From positions 20,618,170-20,682,169 of the forward strand of contig NW_020312827.1 of the NCBI RefSeq assembly GCF_003265705.1: a DNA stretch of 64,000 nucleotides, given 5' to 3'. Shown piece by piece: positions 49,335 to 60,497 of the stretch (its first letter is position 1; every line of letters starts with the position of its first letter). Origin of the DNA: Callorhinus ursinus (lineage: Eukaryota; Chordata; Mammalia; Carnivora; Otariidae). The notes beneath the pieces were generated by a model. The model was given only the letters and a program-made list of their open reading frames with translations, ran no database searches and had not been told where the DNA came from. The position numbers and the translations under genes are program-made.

Positions 49335-49557
49335 TTGGGCCACCTTGACGGTTCAGTAGGTTAAGTATCCGACTCTTGATTTTGACTCAGGTCATGATCT
49401 CAGATCTCATGATCTCCTGAGATCGAGCCCTGTGTCAGGCTCCACACTGAGCATGGAGCTGCTTAAAATTCTCTCCCCTCTCCCCTTGTCCCACCTCCCA
49501 CCCTGTGCGTGCATGTGCTCATGCTTTCTCTCTCAAAAAAAATAAATAAATAAACAT
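49335..49557 (+). mobile_element. Carnivoran SINE, diverged, with internal duplication
   Basis: The diverged head (CCACCTTGACGGTTCAGTAG) is followed by a repeated CATGATCTCAGATCTCATGATCTC section. The target-site duplication AGARTGTCTC is at 49325-49334 and 49558-49567. Confidence 0.88.
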
Positions 49558-50726
49558 AGAATGTCTCCTTTATCTTGGTAACTAAACAGGAGCTGGATAA
49601 GTATTGAAATGAAAACAAATTACCAACTCCAAATTCAATTGAAAAGAAGTGGCTTATTTCATACAGGAGCTGTTGGTTATTTTGTTATTGCCATTGCTGG
49701 AAAGTCCATGTAGAATACAGTAATGAGCTTTGGGCAATATAGGTGAAAGGGAATCATTTATAGAGATCTTTTCAGCTCGTGGAAATTGCCCTTAGCCTTT
49801 GTATGGGTGATCTTAGACCGGCTGATGGTACCCCTGCCAGCAACAGACCTTTTGAATTTCTCCTGGAAGCTATATTATAGCCTAGCAGTTCTCACATAGA
49901 AGACAGGCTTGATACAGACTCAGTCCGAATGCCCGCTCTTCTCCTTATCCCCAACAGACATGTAGCCAAGCCTATGGAATACTTTGTGAGAGCCCCCAGC
50001 TCGATTTCTTTGCCCTTATCACAAGCCCCCTGCTGAATTTACAGGGTCAGCCTTGGAGAAGTAGCAGTTCCTGTTACTAAGGCTCAGACGGGTTGTTGCT
50101 GGGCTGTTTCCTCATGTCGTAGCCAGAAGAATAGTGAGTAAGGTTATGGGGGCACACATGGGTGAGACGTCCACTGTGGCAGAGGGACAGGCGGGCCTGA
50201 GGTGGCACCTGTCCTGGTCACAGGAAGGGCATGGACATTGTCCCGGTGCCCCTGCAGACGCTCCTTGTCCGGGTCCCCACCTCTGGCACTTCCTGGGTAT
50301 AAAACATAGTGATTCAGCTTCCTCATGCCTTATGCTATGCACACTGCGAGTGTAGCTACCATCTGTCTCCATACAATGCTACTACAGTACCACTGACTAT
50401 GTATTCCCTATGCTGTGTTTTTTATTCTTGTGACATATTCATTCCATAACTGGAAGCCTGTGTCTCTCACTCCCCTTCATTCATTTTGCCCCTCCCCCCA
50501 CCCCTTTCCCTCTAGCAACTATCAGTTTGTTCCCTGTATTTATAGGTCTCATTCTGCTTTTGTTTCTTCATGTTTTTTAATTCCACATATGAGTGAAATC
50601 ATATGGTATTTGTCTTTCTCAACCTACTTACTTCACTTACCATAATACCCTCTAGGTCCATCCATGTTATTGCAAATGACATGACTTCATCTTTTTTTAT
50701 GGCTGCATAATATTCCATTGTGCATA

Positions 50727-50802
50727 TGTGTGTGGTGGTGTGTGTGTGTGGTGTGTGTGTGTATGTGGTATGTGTGTGTGGTGTGTGTGGTGTGTGTGTG
50801 TC
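50727..50802. repeat. Imperfect TG microsatellite
   Basis: TG units are interrupted by GG and TA and form an irregular array inside the LINE-1 relic. Confidence 0.9.
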
Positions 50803-51218
50803 ACATCTTCCTGATCCCTTCATCTATCTATAGACCCCTTAGGTTGCTTCCATATTCAGCTATTGTAAATAATGCTACAATAAACACAGCGGTGTATGTA
50901 TCTTTTCAAATTAGTGTTTTCATTTTCTTTTGGTAAATACCTAGTAGTGAAATTAATGGATCATATGGTAGTTCTATTTTTAATTTTTTGAGGAACCTCC
51001 TTACTGTTTCCCACATTGGCTGTCCCACTTCACATTCCCACCAGCGGTGCACAAAAGGTTGCTTTTTCTCCACATCCTTGTCAACACTTATTACTTGTCT
51101 TTTTTATTTTAGCCATTCTGACTGGTGTAAGGTGATAGATATCTCATTGTGGTTTTTATTTGCATTTTCCTGTTGATTAGTGATGTTGAATATCTTTTCA
51201 TATGTCTGTTGGCCATTT

Positions 51219-51406
51219 TTTAAAAGATTTTATTTATTAGAGAGAGAGCACAAGTGGAGGGAGGGGCAGAGGGAGAGGGAGAGGGAGAATCTCAAGCAGA
51301 TTCCCTGCTGAGTGGGGTGCCCCAGGCAGGGCTCGATCCCAGGACTCCGAGGTCATGACCTGAGCCAAAGTCAGATGCTTAACCGACTGAGCCACCCAGG
51401 CGCCCC
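51219..51406 (-). mobile_element. Carnivoran SINE inserted in LINE-1
   Basis: The perfect target-site duplication TCTGTTGGCCATTT is at 51205-51218 and 51407-51420. The LINE-1 sequence resumes after it. Confidence 0.95.
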
Positions 51407-51942
51407 TCTGTTGGCCATTTGTCTTGGGAAAATGTCTATTTAGGACATCAGAGAAGAATGTTATGGTCCATTAAGCAGAGCTTCATTGCCCATCCAAAAA
51501 GGCTTACACCCTAGAAAGCCCTTTTTGTTCAACCCTCTTTGGTGTGCTCAAATGGTCGAGGATGAGAGGGAAATACAGGGGCTTTTTGCTATGGCAATAA
51601 CAAATAAATAAAACACAGATAAGGTTCTCAGCAGGCCTTATTACTAGTTAAGTCTTTGATATACCCTAATGTATAAAACGTTAAGAGATTAATTTATAAA
51701 ATGGAATGTTGATTTTTCAGTTTGTTATAGATATTGGAATCTGTCCCTGCTCCCTGCCTGTGACCTCTGCTGGGGAACTGGACTTGGTTCCCTCAGACAA
51801 CAGCAAGGTGTTACAATAAGATCTCTGCCCTGGTGGGAGTTGAAGAATAGTGTCTTCATCTAAGACAACATGAAGAGGTGATATCGGAAAGGCGTAGTAA
51901 GCCAGGGAACCAGTAAGCCAGTTGAGTGGAGGTTTAATTCTT

Positions 51943-52142
51943 TTTTTTTTTTTTAAAGATTTTATTTACTTATTTGAGAGAGAGATTGAGAGAGAGAGAG
52001 CACACGAGAGGGGATTGGGTCAGAGGGAGAAGCAGACTCCCCGCCAAGCAGGGAGCCCGATGCGGGACTCGATCCCGGGACTCCAGGATCATGACCCGAG
52101 CCGAAGGCAGTCGCCTAACCAACCGAGCCACCCAGGCGCCCC
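51943..52142 (-). mobile_element. Carnivoran SINE, well preserved
   Basis: The perfect 16-bp target-site duplication TGGAGGTTTAATTCTT is at 51927-51942 and 52143-52158. The body matches the 20516 copy closely and keeps several CpG sites, suggesting a recent insertion. Confidence 0.96.
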
Positions 52143-52934
52143 TGGAGGTTTAATTCTTAGAGGAAGAAGCCAAAAGCTGGGATCCAAAGACTGAGTACTG
52201 GCAAAGTGAGCAGGGGCCAAACAGAAGCAAAGGTTTAGAACCAGAGGGAACAGATTCATCAGGAACACACAAGTTCCTGAGACATTCATCAGACTTAAAG
52301 TCTGATGCTTGCTTTTCTCAGCAAAAGGAGATAAAACGTGTTGGGTTAGCTCATCTTGATAAACAGGGAGGGAGTTGGCAGGGAAACTCAATACTGCTTC
52401 CTAGGTCCTCTTAGCAAATAGAAACTGAAATGTAGTGTCAAATGCTCCTGCTAGGGATTTGGTCAAATAGTTAAGTGGTAGTTCTATGAATCGGCTTCTT
52501 TACTTTGAGGATATCTCTGACCAGCGTCAGTGCATCCATCCTATCTCCTGGAGAATGCTAAGGAGAGATGAATAGACTCAAACCCTCTGGCTCTCTTTAT
52601 CAGTGTATTGTGATGACTAAGCAGGTCTCAGTCTTGTTTTTTTTTAATCCCAGTTAGAAGCTTCCTTGGTAAAGTTCAGACTAATGACTCTTCTCTCACC
52701 CTTACACATTCACACATCAGGGGATGACATCACCTGACCTTACGCCCAAAGGCTTCTTTGTATAAATGGATGTAAATCCTTGTTTTAATTTCTTTTCCCC
52801 TACTGAACAATGCTCCTGAAAAGCTGTGGGTCAAGGTAACTCTTGCCAATCTCAAAGGCAATGGGATTTTAGCTTTTAACAAACAAGCATTAAGAAAATA
52901 TCAGAGTTAGTGAAAATTAAAAGTAGGACTTTTT

Positions 52935-53120
52935 TTTTTTAAGATTTTATTTATTTATTTGACAAAGAGAGAGAGAGATCACAAGCAGGAGGAGCGGCAG
53001 GCAGAGGGAGAGGGAGAAGCAGGCTCCCCACAGAGCAGGGGGTCTGATGTGGGGCTCTATCCCAGGATCATGACCTGAGCCGAAGGCAGTCGCTTAACCA
53101 GCTGAGCCACCCAGGCGCCC
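52935..53120 (-). mobile_element. Carnivoran SINE
   Basis: The target-site duplication AAAAGTAGGACTTTTT is at 52919-52934 and AAAAGTCAGACTTTTT at 53121-53136. Full head and tail. Confidence 0.94.
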
Positions 53121-53136
53121 AAAAGTCAGACTTTTT

Positions 53137-53260
53137 AAATGTCACCTTGGGCAGTCCACTTAAACTTCCTGAGCCTTGGTCTTCTCAGCAAAATGAAGGG
53201 GTCAAGTTTCATTATTTCTAAAATCTCTTCAAGCCCGAAAATTCCATGTTCCTCTTTTCA
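53137..53260 (+). repeat. MIR-like fragment
   Basis: CACCTTGGGCAGTCCACTTA, CTTCCTGAGCCTTGGTCTTC and AAAATGAAGGGGTCAAG are in MIR order. Confidence 0.6.
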
Positions 53261-53954
53261 CTCTACAGATCAATCCACAAATATGTAAGGGCCTGCTGTG
53301 CATCTGAGGCTTTCGGTATATGCTCTTGTGTAACAGTGACTGTGGTCTCATCTTGAGAAAACTGCAATAATCTCAGAATATGTGTTCTTGCCACTGAAAA
53401 TAACTTCCAGTGAATAGCTCTCAGTAAGTTTTTTGCGTTTGTCATCGAATGCACACATTAGGTTAACAAATGGGGAAAGAAGATGACAGAGTATCTGCTG
53501 TATTCAAAATATAGAAACTTAATCTTCCCCCATAGTTCTGACTTCTTCTTCAGATTAGTGACTTCGACTACCATTGTAATCATTTAATTTAATCTTTGGG
53601 GAACTTAAAATAGATTGTGGTCTAACATTGAAAGGATCCTCCATTTCTTTTTTTTTTCTTTTCACTTTTTTAATTTAAATTCAATTCATTAACTTACAAT
53701 GTAATACAGAGGTAGAGGTTTCAAAGGTAGAAGTCAGTGATTCATCAATCTGATATAACACCCAGTGCTCATTGCATCACGTGCCCTCCTTAATGTCCAT
53801 CACCCAGTTACCCCGTCCCCCCTGCTTCCCTCCCCTCCAGTAACCCTCAGTTTGTTTCCAGTGATTAAGAGTCTCTTATGGTTTGTCTCCCTCTCTGGTT
53901 TCGTCTTGTTTTATTTTTTCCTCCTTACCCTATGATCCTCTGTTTTGTTTCTTA

Positions 53955-53988
53955 AATTCCACATATGAGTGAGATCATATGTGGAATT
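53955..53988. repeat. Perfect 14-bp inverted repeat in LINE-1
   Basis: AATTCCACATATGA and its exact reverse complement TCATATGTGGAATT are separated by six bases (GTGAGA). Confidence 0.95.
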
Positions 53989-54112
53989 ATTTATTCCATT
54001 ACCACATGATAATTGTCTTTCTCTGATTGACCTACTTCGCTTAGCACAATACCCTTTAGTTCCAGCCACACCATTGCAAATGGCAAGATTTCTTTTTTTT
54101 TTTTTGATTTTG

Positions 54113-54140
54113 TGTGTGTGTGTTTATATATATATATATC
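54113..54140. repeat. TG then TA microsatellite
   Basis: TG units pass through TT into TA units at the place where related LINE-1 copies also carry simple repeats. Confidence 0.85.
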
Positions 54141-56299
54141 TCACATCTTCTTTATCCATTCATCTGTCGATGGACATCTGGGTTCTTTCCATAATTTGGC
54201 TATTGTGGACATTGCTGCTATGAACATCGGGGTGCAGGTGCCCGTTCGGATCACTATGTTTGTATCTTTGGGGTAAATACCTAGTAGTGCAATTGTTGGG
54301 TCATAGGGTAGCTCTATTTTCTATTTTTTGAGGAACCTCCATACTGTTTTTCAGAGTGGCTGCACCAGCTTGCATGCCCACCAACAGTGTAAGAAGGTTC
54401 CCCTTTCTCCACATCCTCGCCAACATCTGTCGTTTCCTGACTTGGTAATTTTAGCCGTTCTGACTGGTGTGAGGTGGTATCTCATTGAGGTTTTGATTTG
54501 GATTTCCCTGATGCAGAGTGATGTTGAGCACTTTTTCATGTCTCTGTTGGCCATTTGGATGTCTTCTTTGGAAAAATGTCTGTTCATGCTTTCTGCCCAT
54601 TTCTTGATTGGATCATTTGTTCTTTGGGTGTTGAGTTTGATAAGTTCTTTATAGATTTTGGATACTAGCCCTTTATATGATATATCATTTGCAAATATCT
54701 TCTCCCATTCTGTCAGTTGTCTTTTGGTCTTGTTGACTGTTTCCTTTGCTGTGCAGAAGCTTTTTACTTGATGAAGTCCCCATAGTTCATTTTTGCCTTT
54801 GTTTCCCTTGCCTTTGGAGACGTGTCTAGCAAGAAGTTGCTGTTGCTGAGGTCAGAGAGGTTGCTGCCTGTGTTCTCCTCAGGGATTTTGATGGATTCCT
54901 TTCTCACATGTAGCCTTCATCCATTTTGAGTCTATTTTTGTGTGTGGTGTAAGGAAATGGTCCAGTTTCATTCTTTTGCATGTGGCTGTCCAATTTTCCC
55001 AGCACCATTTGTTGAAGAAACTGTCTTTTTTCCATTGGACATTCTTTCCTGCTTTGTCGAAGATTAGTTGACCATAGAGGTGAGAGTCCATTTCTGGGCT
55101 CTCTATTCTGTTCCATTGATCTATGTGTCTGTTTTTGTGCCAGTACCCTACTGTCTTGATGATTACAGCTTTGTAATAGAGCTTGAAATCCAGGATTGTG
55201 ATGCCACCAACTTTGGTTTTCTTTTTCAACATTCCTTTGGCTATTCAGGGTCTTTCTGGTTCCGTGCAAATTTTAGAATTGTTTGTTCCAGCTCTGTGAA
55301 AAAAGTTGATGGTATTTTGATAGGGATTGCCTTGAATGTATAGACTGTTCTAGGTAGCATAGACATTTTAACACTATTTGTTCTTCCAATCCATGAGCAT
55401 GGAACGTTTTTCCATTTCTTTATGTCTTCCTCAATTTCTTTCATGAATGTTCTATAGTGTTCTGAGTACAGATCCTTTGCCTCTTTGGTTAGGTTTATTT
55501 CTAGGTATCTTATGGTTTTGGGTACAATTGTAAATGGGATCAGCTCCTTAATTTCTCTTTCTTCTGTCTCATTGTTAGTGTACAGAATTGCAACTGATTT
55601 CTGTGCATTGATTTTATATCCTGCCACTTTGCTGAATTCTGTATGAGTTCTACCACCATTTCTTTTTTTGTTTGCACCAGTAAAGACATTAGGAAGCTCT
55701 TAGGTACTAGCAGTTCTCCCTGTAGTGTCGAATGAGAACCTGATTTTTATACATGGCTTTTGTTTGGCAGCAGCCCAACTCATAATAAAAGTAATTTGGA
55801 GGTAGCAAGTGGAAGAGATAGTAATTAAAATTATGCTGGATTTTTGGCTTTGGTTTTATTTTACTAAGTCAATAAAATGGAATTCTGGATGATAGTTAAT
55901 TTTGTTCTGAAGATAATTAGTTTTTGCCTATTTCTTACTGGAGAAATTTGCCAGCTTCCCCGCTCCCCACCTTCAGTGTTTCCAGTATCAGCCACATCAG
56001 TCATAAGTGTCATGGGAAAGATCTAACTACTGCTTTATCAACATGGATTACAGCTAAACTGTTTTCTTTCTCTGAGGTTAATTAGCAGGAGTGCTAAAGA
56101 TGTGTTTTGACCTTCTGTTATTTCTTTATTTTTGTAAGCAAACAGTATTTTTAATACAGATTTAATATTTTTAAAACTCCTCTTACCTCATAGGAGACAT
56201 CTGTTTTCACATCAAAATATTATGAACTATTATATTCCAAAGCTTTTTAATACATGTATGCTTTATATCATGAAAATGTACCATTCTAGTAGTAGTAGT

Positions 56300-56500
56300 A
56301 ATAACAGCTGACGCCTACTGAACATTTATTTCTTGCCAGGCACAATTCTAGCATCTGTATTTACCCAACAACCCCGCCAGGTAGGATTTAATATTTTCTC
56401 AGGGAAAACTGAGTTGCAGAGAAATGAAACAACTTGCCCAAAGTCACCTAGCTAATAAGCTGCAGGTACAGAATTGAAACCAAGGCAAGCTGACTCCAGT
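56300..56500 (-). repeat. MIR-like ancient SINE
   Basis: CTACTGAACATTTATTTCTTG, GCCAGGCACAATTCTAGCAT and AACTTGCCCAAAGTCACCTA are in reverse MIR order. Confidence 0.8.
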
Positions 56501-56554
56501 TTGTAGGTACCCGTTACTATTCACTCAACAATATATATCATGATCAGCTTCCAC

Positions 56555-57000
56555 GTAAATAAACATGCATCAGTAGCATTGTCTTGATAGCTGCATGGGA
56601 TTCTGTTTTCGGGCTATGAATACTTAATATGACCAGTCTCCCATTATTGGGCATTTAGGTTTTTTCCAATTTTTCTATGATACAAACGTTACTGTGGTAA
56701 ACATACCACTATTCTTTGCATGCCTGTCTTGTTCTTTTCTTAGATTACACTCCTGTGAATGGAGTTTTTGGATCACATTTTTTGAGACTTTTATACAAAT
56801 TTTCAAATTGCCCCTCAGAAAGATTTTTTGAACACTTCCATCAGAGTGTAAATTTCCTTGTGTCACAAATAATGATTATTAGTCATACTAAATTTTTGTC
56901 TCTTTGACACAGAGATAATTGTATTTATTGTTTTATAAGGTTAAACTTCTTTCCCAAATAGTTATTAGACATTTATATTTCTTCATTAGCAAATTATCTG
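56555..57000 (-). pseudogene. Ancient LINE-1 ORF2-region relic
   Basis: CATTTAGGTTTTTTCCAATTT, GGAGTTTTTGGATCACATTT and CAAATTGCCCCTCAGAAAG match L1M antisense order. No open frame. Confidence 0.65.
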
Positions 57001-57060
57001 TTCTTACCCTATTTTATTTTATTTAATTTTTTGGTGAGGGTGTATCTTTTTTTTAAGAAT

Positions 57061-57239
57061 TTTTTTTTTTTTTTTAATTTGAGAGAGAGCAAAACATGAG
57101 TGCAGGGGTAGGACAGAGGCAGAGGGAGAAGTAGACACCCCGCTGAGCAGAGAGCCCACCTTGGGGCTCCATCCCAGGACTTTGGGATCATGACCTGAGC
57201 CCAAGGCAGATGCTTAACTGAGGCACCCAGGTGCCCCAA
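57061..57239 (-). mobile_element. Carnivoran SINE, diverged
   Basis: Poly-T and GAGAGAGAGC lead to GGCACCCAGGTGCCCC; the GCTGAGCC region is shortened. A long imperfect target-site duplication beginning GTGTATC and ending TTAAGAAT is at 57040-57060 and 57240-57261. Confidence 0.9.
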
Positions 57240-57414
57240 GTGTATCATTTTTATTAAGAATACACTGTCATATTACAAAAAGGATACCAAGTTTTTGTCA
57301 TGTATGATACAAATATTTTCTTCTAGAAATTTTACATACAGATAAGTTGTTTTTTTTACATATGAAAGTCTCGAATAATATAATAAGGAAGTTTTAATAA
57401 AAAGAGGCTCAGAA

Positions 57415-57575
57415 CTATGGACTCAGAAACAAACTGAGGGTTCTAGAGGGGAGGGGGGTGAGGGGATGGGTTAGCCCAGTGATGGGTATTAATACAGGAG
57501 GGCACGTATTGAATGGAGCACTGGGTGTTACACACAAATAATCATGGAACACTACATCAAAAAAATTAATTTAAA
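57415..57575 (+). mobile_element. Short LINE-1 3'-end insertion (carnivoran)
   Basis: Only about 160 bp of the LINE-1 tail with the G-rich block is present. The target-site duplication AAAAAGAGGCTCAGAA is at 57399-57414 and 57576-57591. Several small internal deletions compared with 30486. Confidence 0.93.
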
Positions 57576-59554
57576 AAAAAGAGGCTCAGAAAAATATATG
57601 ACCTAATCTTTGCAAAAACAACTGAAGATGTCTTTCATTCAATGATAAATGTTGGAAGATTAAGAGCTTACAAATAAGGAAGTCAGTGTTAATAAGGGAT
57701 TATTTTTTAAAGTTGTATTTGTCAGTCCTTGGGTTCACCCCAAGAACTGCTTTATTTTCATGTGAACTAGAGACCACTTTTGCTTTTCATCTGTAAAAGT
57801 ATCTTTATTAAGACATTTTTTCTTTATAAATGATTTTGTAGAAAGAAAATCTCATTTCCAGAAATTTGACGTATGCCCCACTACTGCCCCAAATGATGGA
57901 TTTTTAAAATGGATTGTAATCAAGGGAGATGAAACTGCCAACAGAGAGAATATTTTGTAACAAAGTCTTTTGATTCTTTTTAATGGCTGTCAAAGAGAAT
58001 ATAGAATCTCTAGAAATTAATTTAATTAAAAATTTTCCCTGCAGATTTAAAGAAACTTCATTTAAATTGTATTCCAAGTCTAATGCTTCAAAACTGTCTA
58101 GGACTTGGTGTGATTTTAAATAACTTCACTTAAAAAGGAATTTATTGTAAAAAAAATTATGTTCACTGGAGACAAAGGCTTTTTTTTCCCCCCTCCTTTC
58201 TTTTTTGGCTTCATAGAGGAAAATGAGAAATGCTATTTTGGGGACAAGATTCCCAACAGAAGGGAATCCTTTGGCCGCAAGAATAAACAGCTTTGGCAGA
58301 AAAGCACCCTCCAAAGGAAAAGGACTTTGGCTTATTCAAACTAGGGAGTGGTGATGAGCCCCAAGGCAAAAAGGATATCCCTGGTACAGGGGCTGGGTCA
58401 GTACCAAGCTGTTTGGGTGGGAACAGTACTGTTACAAAAGCGCCTTAGAGTGACTTCATAAAGAATTGATGAGTTTTGAGATGCACTCCTTTTCCAGTTG
58501 CCTAGGGAGGATCAGTTACTGTTCCAAGGAAGTGATTATATTTTACTCAGGGCCACATTGTTCCCTTTAGCCTTTGATACAATAATAATAGTAGTGGTAG
58601 TAGTAGAAATGATGATAATAAAATATAAATCCTAAAAACCTGGGTTGTTTACTGACCCTTTTCCCTTCATTTTCCAGAAAATAAATCACACATCTGCAAA
58701 AGTGGATTAATGATTAATTTGAAGGAAAGTCTCATTTTTAATTTTAAAAATGCTTTGAAATCCTTTTGTAGTTGCTGTGCCTACAGAAAACACTTTTTTA
58801 CCCATTATATTTCTGGGACGAGTGTGGATGTGTGTGTATGCACACTCACATACTTAACCTACATTTTCAAAGTGACGTTTTCAGTAGAGGGAATTACTCT
58901 TTGTTTGAATAAATACACTCGGAAAGATGAATAACGAGCCATCCCATCCACACGTAATTTCACCTGCAATTACGTGTGCCATTGCTAATTTCGTTTGGTT
59001 AGATATTCGTGAAGGTTTAGTGAGGTGGTCAGAAGACTCAACTACTTGACTCAACCACTGAGCATCGATTTCTCTTTGGTGCCAGATTACTGGCAGCAGA
59101 AACAGTGGGTGGAATGGTAGCAGAGATCCCCATACACATTCCTCCAGGGACAGAGAAAATAGAGCTGCCCCCATGCAGAGTCTCTTTTCTCACTTACTCA
59201 ATTAACAAACCTTTTACCGAGTATCTACTATATGCCAGACACAGATTTGTTTTCTGTGCCATTCCTTCACACAATCCACTCCTTGCTAAAGGCTTCAGTT
59301 TCTCCCTCCCTTTCCACAATCCCAGCAGATACACAGGGTCTTTATGCTACCTGAAAAGTTTGGCTCTTTCCCACATGGAAACTCAAGTCCTGTATCCCCT
59401 CCCTTGAAGGCCCTGCTAAGGTGGAGTTTTTATTTATAATAACCCCCCTTTTCCCCCATAAGATAAATAAGCCCCAAGTGGAAGTGGATGGAAAGTATTT
59501 TAGAGAAAAAAGAAGAGATTATATTAGGAGTGTTTTCTCATGTTACTACGTACT

Positions 59555-60080
59555 TGTAAATGTTTTAATGGCTAGATCTTATTCTATTGTATACCCTAGT
59601 TTCTTAACATTTACCCAAAACTTGGTTCACAATTTGGATTTATTTCCCTAGGGCAAAATTACTAAGTTATTGTTTATGCACATTTGTAAAACCCTTAATA
59701 CAAATTGCCAAATGACTTATAGAGAGTTTATAGCAACTTACAGTTCCATTAAAGGTCTGTTTACTGTTCATATCATGGTACCCTTACCCTCACTGAAGAC
59801 TAAAAACTTTAAAAATGTTCACTGATTGTTTTTAATTTACATTTTTTTTATTACTAGTGAGATTGGACATTTTTTCACATGCTTATTAGACATTTTTAGT
59901 TTCTCCTGAGCTATCTGTGTATGTCCCTTGTCTATATTTCTATTGGAGTTTTTATAGTCTTCTTGTTCACTTGTATGAACTTATTTCATCTTAAGGGTGT
60001 TGATAATTTGTTTTTAATATTTACTGATCACATTTGGGTGAAAATCCCTCCAATTACATTATTTGCAATCACTTAGAACA
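59555..60080 (-). pseudogene. Ancient LINE-1 ORF2-region relic
   Basis: CAAATTGCCAAATGACTTAT, TTACAGTTCCATTAAAGGTC and ACTAGTGAGATTGGACATTT match L1M antisense order shortly upstream of the STON2 exon. No open frame. Confidence 0.65.
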
Positions 60081-60497
60081 GATAATTTGTTTTGCTCAAT
60101 GAGATGAGATCAGCTTTATATCATCTTATGTAGGAGGTGGTTTTCAATGTCTAAAAATTAATGTATACCTTAGAGCATAGTAAGGACAACATCTATTCTA
60201 GAAACTTCTATCAAAGGGAGAATGTATAAGAGTTAAACTACAAGGGACCGTGGTCCTATCGGTGCTCCTATATTGATAGACCCATTTGTATTCTTACTGC
60301 ATTTGATGTGTGGCCCCTGTGCTGTGCTTATTACAAAAGTATAAGATCTGTGCCTAGACTAGCGCTTGACACAGGTAATGAGCTGCTTTGGAATTTCCAG
60401 ATAAAATTCTAGTCATCCTTCATTCCCATACCTCAGTTTCCCAAACTTCTAAGAGGCCCTGAGTAGCAGCCCTCATATGTTCTCCTTTTTCTTTTAG

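Larger units (their letters stand above)
50405..51470 (-). pseudogene. Old LINE-1 3' part with ORF2 relic
   Basis: Antisense blocks TTCCACATATGAGTGAAATC, GGCTGCATAATATTCCATTG, GGTAAATACCTAGTAGTGAA and CATTCTGACTGGTGTAAGGT are in LINE-1 order. It carries a TG-rich microsatellite at 50727-50802 and is split by a SINE at 51219-51406. Confidence 0.85.
53655..55655 (-). pseudogene. 5'-truncated LINE-1 with broken ORF2 C-terminal region
   Basis: About 2 kb of antisense LINE-1. Translating the minus strand gives, from right to left, recognisable ORF2 pieces: [17 protein letters not shown] (near 55615), a frame change near 55240, [17 protein letters not shown], and [19 protein letters not shown] near 54550. 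Frameshifts and stops break it. The 3'-UTR side is at the left. CCATTTCTTTTTTT occurs at both edges (53641-53654 and 55656-55669), consistent with target duplication. This region normally encodes the reverse-transcriptase C-terminal part used for retrotransposition; this copy cannot do so. Confidence 0.92.
17122..60497 (+). other. STON2: STON2 intron between the candidate cassette exon and the large exon
   Basis: About 43 kb bounded by the GTAAGG donor and the TTTTAG acceptor. It holds most of the SINE and LINE insertions listed separately. Large unlisted single-copy stretches, including 17122-18340, 24120-25970, 26940-28590, 28790-30010, 36115-36810, 37080-38300, 41300-42920, 43560-44660, 47435-48700, 49570-50400, 55670-56290 and 57600-59550, contain no open frame with protein-like features and no element I can name. 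Confidence 0.75.
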
